Assembly (NCBI GenBank): GCA_900660155.1
Contig: CABFPE010000180.1
Span: forward strand, 683,776-747,775
Direction: 5' to 3'
Source: Hofstenia miamia
Taxonomy: Eukaryota; Xenacoelomorpha; Acoela; Hofsteniidae
DNA length: 64,000 bases
The translations under genes and the position numbers were made by a program. Shown in pieces: positions 22,885-36,263 of this stretch. Under the pieces are notes generated by a model. The model saw nothing but the letters and a program-made list of their open reading frames with translations. It was not told the origin of the DNA and searched no databases. Positions within the stretch are counted from its first letter, which is position 1; every line of letters begins with the position of its first letter.

Positions 22885-25800
22885 ATCAAAAGGATTTTAA
22901 GATATAATATTAACATGCTAAATATTGATAAAAACTGCAAATATTATTATATAAATGATATAACTAACAAAATATTTCTCTAATATCAAAATATGATTAA
23001 GTTTATTTTGGAGAAAAGCAATGAAATACATTTTAAGTATCATAGGAAGAAATTAGGTTCATTTAATAATCTGAGATGTATTATCTTCAATTTCATGCAT
23101 ATGAAATTTGCTATATTAATTAATATATTAGTGAGAAAATGGAATAATAAATTCTGACATTTCTTTATCATTTAGAAAAACATCTACAATCAATCCCTGT
23201 TAGGAAGGTTTTGCCTGACCTTTCACTATTACATATTATGTTGTTGATCTCTTAAAGAACTTGTCAGGATTTTCAAAAATTTTATTTCCAATGTTGATTT
23301 TTCAATCAAAAAATTGAAAGTGTTTATTTCAAACATGTTTACACCAAAATGAATTAATCAATAATACCACCTACAATGATATATTGCTGACTAAGCCCTC
23401 TTGTTTAAATTTTGCTATTTCACTTTGTTGTAAAGCATGTAATGAACAAATTTCTTGAGATGCAGCTCTGCTTTATTGAATTCAATTACTTTTTGTTTAT
23501 TATTGCTTTGTTAACTGGCTAGAGAATAATAACATCATTTACTTGTTCATCTTTTTATATAACCTATATGATATCTAACATTCATTATTGATTTGCTTCA
23601 CTTATAATAGTTTTGAGAAGTTAAACATTTCAACATTGCTGTAATATAAAGATTAATGAATGACTTTCCTTCCTTTACTATCAAATCATGCTTTAGATTC
23701 AACAATGTCAGCCAAAAGGAAATCACTTATGAATATGGCAATCCATTTTTAAAAATACAGCAGGAATTTCAAACAGACTAAATATCTTAGCATAATGGAG
23801 TTTTAGATACATAATTATATTTATTTTATATTCATGCATTAAATTATATTGTAGAAAGAGAAGAATAATATTTCCCAGGCTTTATAAATGCTGAAATTCA
23901 AATTTATTATAAACTTTTTTTGCTTGTTAATCCATTCTTGAAGTCAGAATAATTAATGCAAATAACCATTTGTTCATAAGTTCATTTTTCAATAACTTTA
24001 CAATGCATAAATAGGATAAACTATATATAAAAGCATGCATTGATCAAAAGCAATTGATTCCAATCAGGTATTTCTAAAATGTCTGAATTATTTAGTTAGT
24101 TAATTTCTTATGCAATACCAGGTGCAATTAAAAAATTGTCATCTACTTTTGTTGATCTTGCTGGCCTTCAAAATCATGCTATATAAAAGTAAATATATAT
24201 ATATATAGTATATGTATATTTTCTCACCATTAGTGCTTAATATTTATTGTTTTAAATACAAATCTCTTAAGTGAGTATTTATAGTCAATAAGGACATGCA
24301 CAGTAAAAGAAGCATACCTGTTCAGATGACTAACAAGGGCTGTTCCAACAAATCTATCATAAGAACCTTGACGTCAATATGATGTTCAGCTTGCAAAAAT
24401 AAAAATGTTTGCAAGAGACATAAGAGCCTAGTCACTGTCCAGGATCAGGAAGACCTTGTCCTGTACATAAAAGGCCACTTATCAAGGCTGTAGCATGAAA
24501 TATGACCAGCCTGAAAAAACAATGAAACATTTAGAGTCATAAAATGGCTTAGAAGATTTTTAGAAGACGTCTAGAAGACGTTTATAATGCTTCTAGACAA
24601 CATTTAGAAGGTGTTTACAAAGCATTCAGTAGACTATGTTTATAGAAACATTAAGAATTCATAACTACATATTACTGCTAAACTATTTTATAAGTTTTCA
24701 ATATTCTGCTTTGGGCCAACAAAACTGCATTAGACAGCATAGATGATGCTGCATACAGCTTATGAGCAGGCATAGAAATGATCAATGACAATCACAAACA
24801 TTTTATCATTAACTATTCAATAAAACATAACAATCATAATTTTAGAATTATCAAGTAATCATACTTTCTCAAAATTTCCTATTTTATATTCTTCAATAAT
24901 GTGCTAATAATTTTGTGCATAATAAATTTAAATTGCATATTTTTATTTGAAATATATTTAAAAACAAGCATTGTTAAGAAATATACTGTCAATAAATTTT
25001 TTATTTGTTTTCAAGTAATATTCACTTATTATTTTTATAATAATGTGAATATTCAAATATTTAATATCAAAAGCCATGATTACACTGGTTCAATTTGAGG
25101 AATTCATCAATCAAATCTAGTTTACATTATTTGTGATGTTGATTTCATTTGACAAATACAATATCAAAAGCTCCTGTTTACATGGTTACTTTTTGTGGAT
25201 ATTTATCAAACAATATCAAAAATAATAGTATAATGCCAGTCATTTGCTTAACAAGCAAATGGCCTTTTAGAAAGTGACATTAATCTTCTATTTAAATTTT
25301 GTATTTTTGCAACCTTGGTGGTGTGGCACCTTATATAATACTTAGCACCATTTCTAAGGCTTAAGCCAAAAAGTACCCAACCAGCACAGATATTGCAGAA
25401 AATTTTGCCTAAAAATAACTGTAAAATCACCAAAAGCTGCACAATTCCAAAAGTGAAATGGTAATAGCTAAGGGGTTGCCAATACTGAATTATTTAGGCA
25501 TTTTGAATGTAAGGACTGAAAAACATAACAAAGTAAATTACATATAGGCATGATGTATAAATATCACAAAATGAAAAACCATGTGTTTGCTCACCCCTAC
25601 ATGTGATCTCAAAGCATGAAGTCATGCAAGTTGGCAATTCAATTCCAAACAAATAGAATTATAATTATAATGATTGTGAAGATCAGTACTTCTTCACCTT
25701 TTGGAATTCAGCCTTCTTGTTATGTTAGGATCATATGCTGATTATTTTTCCAGTTTTTAATGAAATACATTAAAATTTTAAATTTTCATTAAAGAGAGCT

Positions 25801-27090
25801 CTTTATCAATAGATGCTTCACTTATAGTTTAATGCAGAGATTACAAAATAAAATATAAGACATAAAATTTTGTGATTTTTTGCTATTATGGTGAGCTGAA
25901 GAGAGAAATGGAATAAAATATTTTATGTGTCTATATGAGGTTCTAAATATAATAAATAAACTATTGTGACTAACACTAGCAATGTTATAAAAGTTTTCAG
26001 AAAAGCTGAAAGTTTTTATAGACAGTATATCAGAACTAAGGGTTTTTCATATGAAACTATTCACTTCACATACCTACTGAAGTAAATTTTGATTTAGTTC
26101 TTTTTGCTGAAAATCTAATGTTCATGCAAAATTAAATTGGTTTTTACTAAATATAATTCAATAGTGTGCTTCCAAAAAACAATGTTGTCTTTTAAAAATT
26201 CATAGTTTGAATAAATTTAGCACTTTTCTTAGTACTAGAACCACCCATTGGGTCAATTGACATGAACTTGAAATGCTTTAGCATAGGTGATAGCAAAATC
26301 CAGTGCTTCTATTGTTAAAGATGATGTAGGCAATATTTTCTAGTATAAAACTTTCCTACTGATTACTACTACATAGAATTGAGAGCAATTCAGTTTAAGA
26401 GAGATATTTTGTTCTTGCTTTTAATGTGATTTGTGATTTGTTTGCTTTTGCAATTCTTCATTTTATTCTATTACATTATATTTGTTGAGTAGCATATTTA
26501 GTGATAATATTTTTTAAGAATTTGTTGAGTCAAAATTCCAAATAATAGGCCTCAGACAGTTACTCAATCAATTTGTTTTTTACAATGGTTTTCAATTATG
26601 TACCAATCACCACAGCAGAAGTACCACTAAATGTATTTTTGATAATAAAAGGTATTATCACCTGAAATGATCTTAAGTAAAAAATATTATTTTATATACA
26701 AAATTCTGGTAACAATAATTTATAAGTGAGATTAAGGTGATGTTAAAAAAGGAATGGAATCTTGTAACTGAACAGTGTGATGATACAACAATCATTGTTA
26801 ATTTTTTGGAGATGGTGCCAAACTTACAAGACATACATCATTCATTCACCTTAAAATTTCTGTTCATTTCTTTATAGTGATTCTTCTACTAACTACAATG
26901 ATTTCCATACAATTTTTATTTGTAGAGGAATGGAAAAATATGTTATATTAACAATTAGTTGTACATTTTTTCAATCAAAAATATATTTTCATTTTCATTG
27001 AAATCTTGTCTCTAATAACTTTAATTTTTGGTGACATTGGGAATTGGGGGAAATGAAATTGGGGAAAGTGACCTATCACCTAATTTTCAT
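21741..27090. other. Long non-coding AT-rich region
   Basis: No gene is supportable on either strand over 5.3 kb. It holds a hairpin at 22074-22099, a (TA)n tract at about 22850-22885, a TA-rich tract at 24190-24220, and at 24540-24625 a short repeat of TTAGAAGAC/GTCTAGAAGACG. The short open frames in it (for example 24901-25098, 25248-25442) lack coding character. Confidence 0.5.
22074..22099. repeat. Perfect 10-bp hairpin
   Basis: CAAGGCTACC, six-base loop TTAACA, GGTAGCCTTG, and weaker pairing continues outward. Possibly a foldback remnant; no function can be assigned. Confidence 0.6.
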
Positions 27091-27098
27091 GTTGTTAG

Positions 27099-27428
27099 GA
27101 GGGTTTTCAAATAATTATAATATTAAGAACTCAAACTCAAATATGCTCACAAAACTTGATCAAACAACTCAGAAGAGAAATCATCAAAACTTGAACTCAA
27201 ATTCAATTGAAAATCCAATCGAAAATAATTAACAATTGAATTATTTTAAATTTCATTCCCTCAATCAATCTCAATTATTGTACAATAAATGTTTTTTTAC
27301 TATAAAAAACTCAAATAAAAAAAACTCAATCATACTCAGAATTTTCTTTAAGAAAATACTCAAACTCAAACTTGAAATACAAAAACTTTAACTCAGACCA
27401 AGTAACTCAAAGTCAACTAAAAACCCTG
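27099..27428 (+). mobile_element. hAT-type MITE, copy 1
   Basis: 330 bp, ends GAGGGTTTTC and AAAACCCTG, flanked by a perfect 8-bp duplication GTTGTTAG (27091-27098, 27429-27436). CAGGG-type ends with an 8-bp duplication are the mark of hAT elements. The interior is built from ACTCAAACTTGAACTC-like phrases and codes for nothing. Confidence 0.85.
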
Positions 27429-27436
27429 GTTGTTAG

Positions 27437-29310
27437 ATTTCAATTGCTAAACCAAGTTTATTCATCAAATAATTCAAAATAGAATTTATTGAACTAAAAA
27501 TGCTTATTGACATTTTATTGTCCTAATAAAATTTAGAACCACTTGAAATTAATAATAAAAATTTTGTTTTCTAAAGTTCATGTAATAATATAGCTGCAAT
27601 TGGAAAACTGTGCTTCAAAAAATGTCATACATTCTAGCATTATATATGTAAAAGATTTAACTTAAAAAAAGTTAAATGTCAATTGATAGGAAACTGAAAT
27701 TCTGAATAATTTTTAATAGGTTTTCAAGTGGATTTTCATTAAAGTTTGAAATCAGTTATCAATGTATTTAAATTCATAACAGCTCCTGACTTGTATTTTG
27801 GTTGAATGAAACTCTTGTGTTGAAAAATATTACATTTATTTAATTCTTGCCAAGTCAAATAGAATTGAAATCACTCAAGAAATTATCTTGTCCTCTTCAA
27901 TATATCATGTGTATGCAAGTTAACTATGTTGATGACTTTGCAACACTTTGGATTTGTAAGAGTGATGCAGCATATATTGACTGGAAAATGCCTTAACCCA
28001 ATTTTTCTCAGTGTGAATATCCAAATGTGAACAAGTTGGTGAAAGATGTGACAAATACAGGAAAATGAGTACACATGTATCATGAATTGCTTAATTATTG
28101 AAGTGGTAATAAATAATCTTCAATTGCAATCATAACTATAAATGATGGTTTGCTTAAAATTAATCAAAAACTGATCAAATTTGTAAAAACAATTTTGAAT
28201 TAATGGGTTTTGACAATAATATGACTGATATAGCACAAACTTTAATCTTCTTCTTAGGTACACTGAATTAGGCATATTACTACTAAAATATTTCGAATTT
28301 TACACCTTGTGGAAATAGAAATCATCATAATAATGTAAGCAGAAAGACTAAATTCAATCAAATGTTTGCAGAGGAATGTTCAAAGGACTTCCTACAAAAA
28401 CATTATTATGATGTCATGAAGCTTGAGGCTATAGGCTGATACAAACAAATATACTTAAGATATTTCAATGTATTGATGATATTAATTCATCAATTGTTAC
28501 AATAATAAAGTAATTTGAAAGAAACTGGTACTTTTAAGTATTTTTTTGAAATTTTCTTGTCCTATGAAACCACACTTAAAAGTGACTAACAAGATATAAT
28601 CCAGAGACTAGGAAGTATTTTGAATTACATAAAGTTTAAGTATGATTTCATTTCTGAAGAAGAAGTGTAAATTTCTGAATTCAGTGTGAAAATGTTATAG
28701 TTTTTAAGTTCAATGATAACATATACCAGTGCATAATAGAAAAAATTTGTATACACAGGACAAAGCCTTTAATTCTATAAAATCATGTGCACTGGGTGTC
28801 AATAAATTTAATAATTTTCAACATGATTGAATGAGGGAATTGCTTAAATTTTTCAATTGCTGCACAGTTTTCCTTATAAATATGTAAACTTGCATAGCTT
28901 TCAGGTAGTAAGTCTTCCTTAAGTTAATCATTATTTAATTATGCTCATGTATTTTATTGTAAGCAAATGCAATTAAGAATGTGCCCATTTGTTGTAGGGG
29001 CAGTTCCTACCCAGAGAGCAGTTGAACACTTTTATCTGATAGCCCTAATGTCAGTAATGTAATATGCTATAGATTCTATAAAGATAGCTTGAACTTTTAC
29101 ATTGTCCACTTTAACAAATATAGAAAAATACTTTCCAGTTGTTTCATTCTATTTGAGGGATTTATGCTGATGAAAGCTGCAATTTTTTTTAATTTCTAAT
29201 TCCACAAAATGCTTATTTGCCTTGATCAAATCTTTATGATGTATTTTCTTAAGTATCTCTCTATTTTGGGGAGTTTACTACATTACCTAAATAATAAGCT
29301 CAAAATTATA
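27437..29310. other. Non-coding AT-rich DNA
   Basis: No gene or known repeat recognised. Confidence 0.5.
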
Positions 29311-29311
29311 T

Positions 29312-29626
29312 AAGGGTTTTAGTTAAAGGTTTGAATTTTAGAAGAACTCAGAAAGCTAATAACTTGAGCTTAAATTAGTTCATTGAACATGGAAGAGAAA
29401 TCATTAATACTCAAACTTGCACTTAATTGAAAATCAAGTAAAAAATTAAATTATTTGAAATTTAAGTTTTCCATCAATTGCAAATAATTACTCATGGCAT
29501 TTTAAATTTGGAATTATAATAAATTGATTTTTTACCATAAGAAACCCAGAATTAAAAAAAAATTGATCAAACTTAAGACACAAACTTGAACTCAGGCAAA
29601 GTAAACCAACATGACTTAAGAACACT
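29312..29626 (+). mobile_element. hAT-type MITE, copy 2 (diverged)
   Basis: Same family as copy 1: AAGGGTTTTAG start, AGAACTCAGAAAGCTAA and AAATCATTAATACTC inside, and a CTTAAGAACACTG end. The target duplication is no longer readable, so this is an older copy. Confidence 0.65.
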
Positions 29627-30069
29627 GAAAGTAGAGTAGTAATTTTTTCAGCAATTAAAATTTCAAAACTTAGATATTTATTACATAATGGACTTTAAAA
29701 TAAGGGGCAAATGTACATTAAAAATTTAACTGGGAAGATTTGAGAGAAATTTTAGAGGGTTGAGATTTGGTTGTTTGATAAAAAAGCACCAAACTTGGAA
29801 TTAACACATAAGAATTAGCTATGTATTGAATAAATTTAAAAAAGCATAAAAATCCACAAATTTCTATTTCAGATCTCAATATACAAATGGTGGCAATTAA
29901 TATTTATAATTATAATTTAACATTTATTTACAGCCACAAGCATTTAGTTTGCAATTCAAAATTCTAACAATCTATGATATGTAAGCAACTAATTAAAAAA
30001 AACAGCTTGCATAAATAAATTTATTCATTCAAATGTATAAATACAAAATAAAGGCACTCAATATCATAT

Positions 30070-30255
30070 TGTAGCGTCATCCAAATAAAATCATAAATAA
30101 GCTGCAAACATTGCAAGAAGAGATTAAGATCAAAAATAAGTTGATTAAAAATATTGTATTTAAATCAATTAGTGTTATTTCAGATTTATTTGTAATATGC
30201 AACCAAGAAACAACATGTGTCAAAAAAGAGATATTTGTGTCTGTCAATAAAAATA
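30070..30255 (+). mobile_element. Partial LTR copy next to an N (fossil)
   Basis: Repeats the first ~185 bp of the LTR at 30294, stops at the N (30256), and is followed by ~38 bp of other sequence ending in a purine-rich tract (AAGCTGAGGGGGGCA) directly before the full LTR. This order, LTR start then polypurine tract then LTR, fits an LTR element whose body is not represented here. Confidence 0.6.
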
Positions 30256-30293
30256 NAGAGCTGTGCTGAAAATAATGCAAGCTGAGGGGGGCA

Positions 30294-31418
30294 TGTAGCA
30301 TCATCCAAATAAAATCATAAATAAGCTGCAAATGTTGCAAGAAGAGATTAAGATCAAAAAGAAGTTGATTAAAAATATTGTATTTAAATCAATTAGTGTT
30401 ATTTCAGATTTATTTGTAATATGCAACCAAGAAACAACATGTGTCAAAAAAGAGATATTTGTGTCTGTCAATAAAAATACTTTTTGACTAACTGACACTT
30501 TCATTCTTTTCAGCCGCCATTTTGGCAGAAAGTTCAAATTTGAGTCAACAGGTACTTCTTTTGGAAATACTATAAATACATTAAAAACCTTGTAAGAAGT
30601 TGATAAAGAATTTTATTTGGAATTCTTATTTTGTTTCATATTAACAGTTTCATTATTTATTACGATGTTGAGCTAATTGAGTGGTGTTTAGTAGTCGTCT
30701 GGATACATCACAGGGAATGATTCTAGGGTCCCTGTGCCAGATCATGAAAGTGCACATATGTTAGGTGTAGGGGTTTTCTCTTGATTAGCCAACTAGCATT
30801 TCACTCTTACATGTATTAAATAATGATTGTCAGCAAATGGTTGATTGAACAAACTTTAGGAATTATATTAATATTATTTTAGATCTAAATTAATTACCTA
30901 TAATTGACTGATAATGTGACTGTACATGTAGTAGATTATAAATGTAGGTTAGGAAGTTGTTTGGACAGAATATATTTAAGTAAGCCAATATATTTTGGTA
31001 ATGGCTACATGTAAATTTTAACAAACACTAGTAACAGTTCAGGTTGCAAAATGGTGTAACACTTTCACACAAGAGAGTTTAAGTCGAATTGTGTCATGTC
31101 TTGAGTAAAGTACTGAGCTAATGTAGGGCACACATAAGCTATGTTGATTGAGCTGAGAAGTGGCACTCAAGCATCAGATGGAACAGTGAAACTGGATGTG
31201 GAGATCTGCTTTGGGCAGATGTCCACTAGGAGATCATCATAGAGATTACCACATGGCTTTGTCACCTAAAAGGTGAGCAGTTAATTCTTGGTTACATAAG
31301 CTAACAGAAGAAACTAGTCAAACAGTAACAACAAGTAAATCCTTACCCATAATAACACAGCTAATGTTATAAAGTAACAGTAGATAAACAGTGACACTGC
31401 CTGGTACAGGATATTACA
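30294..31418 (+). mobile_element. Complete LTR (fossil)
   Basis: 1125 bp, TGTAGCATCATCC at the start, GGATATTACA at the end, preceded by a polypurine tract, which sets the orientation as plus. It is the same family as the solo LTR at 12987-14114. No gag or pol is present in the window. Confidence 0.7.
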
Positions 31419-31745
31419 ATATGACCAATTTAAAGAAAACACTCAAATGTTACAGTAGGAAAAGTGCAAAATAAATCAAAACCTAAAATCAGCATAAATT
31501 TATTAAAATTGTGATTGAGTAGTAGTATTCTCAACAGCTTTCACATTAAAAGTCTGTGACTATTTGCCTATTGAAGATACTTTATTGTGTAGGTAGCATC
31601 TTGTATTTGAGCTACTTTCACTTTGAATCACTTTCTTTGAAACTAAATATAATTTCAATGAAATCAAGTCTATAACAGTCTTTTAATGATGTAGAGTATG
31701 GGAAAATCAAATTAGATGACATCATCAGGGCCTATAAGAAAAGAA

Positions 31746-32072
31746 CAAGGTTTTTGAGTACTCAGAAAGTTAAGAACTTGAACTCAAATGAGCTTGTAAA
31801 ACTTGATTGGAAAACTCAAAAGGGAAATCATTAATACTTGAACTCAATTCCAAATTCACTTGAGAAATTGTAAAAATTAGATTATTCTAAACTTCAGTTT
31901 TATCAATTGGAAATAATTATTTTTTGGCTTAGAAAACTCAAAATATTTGTAAAATAAATATTTTTTATTTTCAAAAATTTTGAAAAATTCAATTAAACTT
32001 AAAATTTTAGTCAAAAAATACTCAAATTCAAATTCAAAATTTATAAACTCAAACTTGACTTAAAAAACCTAG
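31746..32072 (+). mobile_element. hAT-type MITE, copy 3
   Basis: Family phrases TTTTTGAGTACTCAGAAAG and AACTTGAACTCAAATGAG. Ends CAAGGTTTTT / AAAAAACCTAG are slightly diverged from the family ends. Next to copy 4 in the opposite orientation, giving a head-to-head pair. Confidence 0.7.
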
Positions 32073-32105
32073 ACACAACTTTTCAAAACTCAGAACTAGG
32101 TTTTT

Positions 32106-32395
32106 ACAATTACTTGGTCTGAGTTAAAGCTCTTGCATTTCAAGTTTGAGTTTTGAGTTTGATCAATTGTTTTTATATTCTGAAATTTTTATGGTAAAAA
32201 ACATTTATTTTACAATAATTCAGATTGGTAAAGAAATTGAAACTTATAATAATTCAATTTTCAAGGTATTTTCAAGTGGATTTTCAATCAAGTTCAAGTT
32301 CAAGTTTTATGATAGCTTTTCCAAGTTTTTCAATTTGAGTTTTGCAAGCTTATTTGAGTTCAAGTTCATGACACTCTGAGTTAACAAAAATGGTT
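32106..32395 (-). mobile_element. hAT-type MITE, copy 4 (inverted)
   Basis: Starts CTAGGTTTTTACAATTAC and carries the family interior on the minus strand (TCAAGTTTGAGTTTTGAG on the plus strand). The right end is blurred. The 77-codon open frame in it (32146-32379) is repeat sequence, not a gene. Confidence 0.65.
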
Positions 32396-32504
32396 GGTAC
32401 TTTTAATGGATACCACATTTCTCAAAATGAATACCAAATATCTTAAAATTTATACTGATTAAAATGGATGTATAAGGGACAGCACCTTTATAGGACATCA
32501 AATA

Positions 32505-32859
32505 CAGGGTTTTTGAGCCAAGTTTGAGTTACTTAGGCAGAGTTCAAGTTTTTACATTTTGAGTACAAGTTCAAGTAATTTTTTAAATGAAATTCTGAAT
32601 TCAATCAAGTTTTTTTCTAATTCTGAGTTTTTTAAGTTAGAAAAACATTTATTTTACAATAATTCTAAGCTAAAAAAAGTTTTTGTGATTGGTAATAAAA
32701 TTGATATTTAAGAAAATTTAATTTTTACACTATTTTCAACTGGATTTTCAAATGAGTTAAATTTGAGTTTTGATGACTTCTCTTCCAAGTTTTTCTGATT
32801 GAGTTTTGTGAGCTTATTCAAGCTCAAATTCTTAATATTCTGGGTACTTGAAAACCCTG
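32505..32859 (-). mobile_element. hAT-type MITE, copy 5
   Basis: Ends CAGGGTTTTTGAG and CTTGAAAACCCTG, flanked by a perfect 8-bp duplication ATCAAATA (32497-32504, 32860-32867). The clearest member of the family and the best anchor for its ends. Confidence 0.9.
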
Positions 32860-32867
32860 ATCAAATA

Positions 32868-33573
32868 TTAGAAAACTTATTAATCAACTATTTTAAACTC
32901 AATGAATATGGATATGTATTTTTGCCATTTTTGTTCATTTATTAAATCTATTAGTGTAGAATTTTTAGCAATATTATTTTGCATGACTTTATTGGTTGGT
33001 ACTTGAAACAAATACTGAATATTTCAAAACAGATACTGAATATATAGTTTGTAACAGATGTATATGGGACATAGTTTAAAGAGACTATCATATTATTATT
33101 GTAAATGTTTTTATTTTTAAATATTTAATTTCCATATTCCTGTTTAGTTAAAAAAGTTTTGAAATCCAATTTAAATTTTCTAAGTGTAGCCTATATTTGA
33201 ATATCAAGCTGCAGTCACAACCCTTAAAAATTACAATTTTTAATTCTGTGTCTAAATGCCATAAACATATGATTTCATAGCAATTGCTATTGGTTGAAAG
33301 CTATAAAAAGTTTCTGTAGTTACATTTTCTCAGTATCTGTTTTGAGATTTTTGGTATTCATTTTGAGATATTCAGTATTCCTTTCAAGTACCAATCAACT
33401 TTATTAAACACACTGTCAAAATTCTTTGTCTAAATGCCTTTACATAAAAATTATATTTCAATATCATTTCAAAAATTTAAGCTAAGTTGATATTTAATAT
33501 TATTTAAGTTGTTCCTAAAAAATATTGGCTCAAAACCTGGATTATTTCATGATAATAGTTCAATTTCTTTACT
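32868..33573. other. Non-coding DNA between MITEs
   Basis: No gene. A short phrase, TTGGTACTT.AA......ATACC with ATTT(C/T)(A/T)(A/C)AA, recurs at 32396-32460, 32995-33060 and 33345-33400 and may be an older dispersed repeat. Confidence 0.45.
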
Positions 33574-33581
33574 GATGAAAC

Positions 33582-33915
33582 CAGGGTATTTCAGTATTTG
33601 GAATGTTAAGAACTCAAACTTGAATGATCTCACAAAACGTGATTGTAAAACTTGGAAAATAAATAACCAAAACTCAAACTTGAACTCAATCAAAAATCCA
33701 CTTGAAAATACAGTAAAATTGAATTATTTCAAACTTAAATTTCATTTATGAAACACAAATAGCTATTTTTAGTTTTTTATTTTTAAATAAATGTTTTTTG
33801 TACACTAAAAAATTGAAATTAGAAAAATTTGTTCAAACTTTAGAAAAAAATTACAACTAAAAATTTAAGAATGTTAACTCATACTGAGTAACTCAAACTT
33901 TACTCAAATACCCTG
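33582..33915 (+). mobile_element. hAT-type MITE, copy 6
   Basis: Ends CAGGGTATTTCAG and CAAATACCCTG; flanking octamers GATGAAAC and CAAGAAAC agree at 6 of 8 positions. Its internal open frame (33509-33751) is part of the repeat. Confidence 0.8.
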
Positions 33916-33923
33916 CAAGAAAC

Positions 33924-34195
33924 CTGGGTTTTTAAGTACTCAGAAAGTTAAGAACTTGAACTCAAATGAGTTTGTAAAACTCAAACTGAAAAATTCCGAA
34001 AAGAAATTATTAAAGCTTTATCTTGATCAAAATTCACTCAAAAATACGGCAAAATTAAATTTTTTTTAAATTTCAGTCTCCTTATCAATCACATGTAATT
34101 TTTTTGCTCAGAATCTAAGAAACTCAGAATTAGATAAAACTGAATTGAGCTTGAAATTTTCTTCAAAAAATACTCAAACTCGACTTAAATCCCGG
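33924..34195 (+). mobile_element. hAT-type MITE, copy 7
   Basis: Starts CTGGGTTTTTAAGTACTCAG eight bases after copy 6 ends and closes with AAATCCCGG. It shares CAAGAAAC as the octamer between the two copies, so one was probably inserted right beside the other. Confidence 0.75.
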
Positions 34196-34203
34196 GAAGA
34201 AGT

Positions 34204-36260
34204 GACTAAATTAAGTTAGAGATGAGACTCAATGCTAACATGGTTTCAGGCAAGACCCAGACATTTTTGGCAAACGAGAATTATGACCCATTTAGTTTGA
34301 TCTCGTAAATCTGCTAGTCAATAGAACCAAATTACAAAATGCCTTTAATACAGCAAAATATTTGAATTTTTAACATACATAGTATATTTAAGCAATTATA
34401 ATTTATTTTTTGCTTTTAAATGGTTTCAATCACCGTTATTAATAGGCAAGTAATGAAAAGTATAGTGTGCTATAATTTTCGATATTACGAAAACATTTAA
34501 CTAAAATTGTTAAAGCTTGTAATGAAAACCCGATTACTGATACATTTGGTGATCAACTATGATGTTGTCAAGGTGTCAGTGATATAAACGTATGGAAACC
34601 CCTATTAAAACAATACACCTTAAATGATTGGTTTGAATGATGATTGTTTAAAGCTCTTATTTTGAAAGTATATGTTGATCTGGAGAATTTACCGACTAGG
34701 TAATGAACTCACTTACAAATTTTAATTTTCAACCTGAAATTAAATGAGTCAAAATGATTCAATTTTAGTACGATTTTGAAAATTTTTAAATCATATTTTG
34801 GATTTAAAGTTTACAAAAGAGTATAGCAGTTGACACTTAATATACATAAATTGAAGTGAATATTATGTACACCTTGGTACATTAAAATACAAAAAATCAT
34901 ATGGAGACGTATTGCATTATTTTGATTTATTGAAACTTTTTTATTTTAATCGGAGAAAATATGTTTAACATTGAACTTTGGTAATCTTGCTTAAGCCAAT
35001 GTCAGCCAATAAAAATAATTGATATTCATGTGCATGAATATTATGTTCAACCCAACTAATTTCTTTAGTTTTTGCATGTTGAAACTTAGGTTCTTTTGCT
35101 AAATTGTTTCTGAAAGTAAAATTGCAACTACCATGAATGCTTAATGACCTCGCACAAATTCATCGACAACTATATCATATCAGTAGTATTATCAGCAAAA
35201 GCAATTGGTAGTATATACTTACAGTGGACCCTGACGTGATTTATTGTAATAATGTAATATATTGGCTCTGGGACAGTACCTTAAAATTCATCTGGATTTA
35301 TATTGCATCAGGAATATTTTCGCAAATGGTAAGCAGGATGTTGATAAAATTGAATTACAAGAGGTCATGTAAGGGTTGATTTGAGTGACTTGTCATTTTG
35401 CTTTTTCCATTTGGCTTTATTCACACAAGCTAATTTTCATTTGGGGTGCTATTTCCTTTAAATCAAATTTAAAAAATGTAAAGCAGCTTGGTTGGTTCTT
35501 AATATTAAAGCAGTTTACACCTAGTAGATATTTCATTTCATCTAATTGACGAAGTACTATTGGTCAGTGGAGCAATCACGTTGTGCAAAAAGGGAGACTA
35601 TTCGCTCATGTGTCCTTCTCTAAGCTTCACGAAAACACAGTAGTTTTTTTGAAACTAAGGGCATGTATGTCTATGTTGTAATTCGAAATCAACAATATAC
35701 ATTTTTTTAAATATATGTAGTGATAGAAATTTTTTAATATTACTAGATTACATATCAATATTTGCATAGACCTGGAAAAACGAATTTTGTGATTAATATA
35801 TATATATAACTGTTAAAATTATATATATATACTTATAATTTACTATTTGTACACTTTTTTTCATTTCATCCTCTTATTTATGGTAGCCCCTTTGTACATT
35901 TTTAGGGAAAATTTTAAAACTTCCCAAACTCATTAATTATACCTTTTCAAGGATGTCTTTCAAATGTTTGAAGAGTATATTTTTTTAAAAAAAATGTTTT
36001 TTCCTTCCAGCATAATCATCTATTATTTTGAAAAAGTGTTATATTAATTTTTACAAGCAGTAAGTATAATATGAAAACCGTAAAATAACTAAATTGCTAA
36101 ATCTACCCAATGGATGAGCATTTCTAAGGAAAAAAAATTCATAAGAATGTGCATTTTGCATATGTTTACTGTCAGACAAATTTTCAATCTCAAGGAATAA
36201 TTTTTGAGGGAAAACAAGCAAAGTTACTCCTTGTACGTTTGTTTATATATATATATATAT
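34204..36260. other. Non-coding AT-rich DNA
   Basis: No gene supported. Contains a 20-bp palindrome at about 35022-35041 (ATATTCATG TG CATGAATAT) and two (TA)n tracts at about 35796-35832 and 36242-36260. Confidence 0.5.
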
Positions 36261-36263
36261 TTG

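Noticed and set aside
24320-24500. A less AT-rich patch that could be a gene or transposase fragment
   Set aside because: Neither strand gives a convincing frame longer than about 25 codons and no motif could be matched.
32146-32379. 77-codon Phe/Ser-rich open frame
   Set aside because: Lies wholly inside an inverted MITE copy; the repeat phrase explains the apparent protein.
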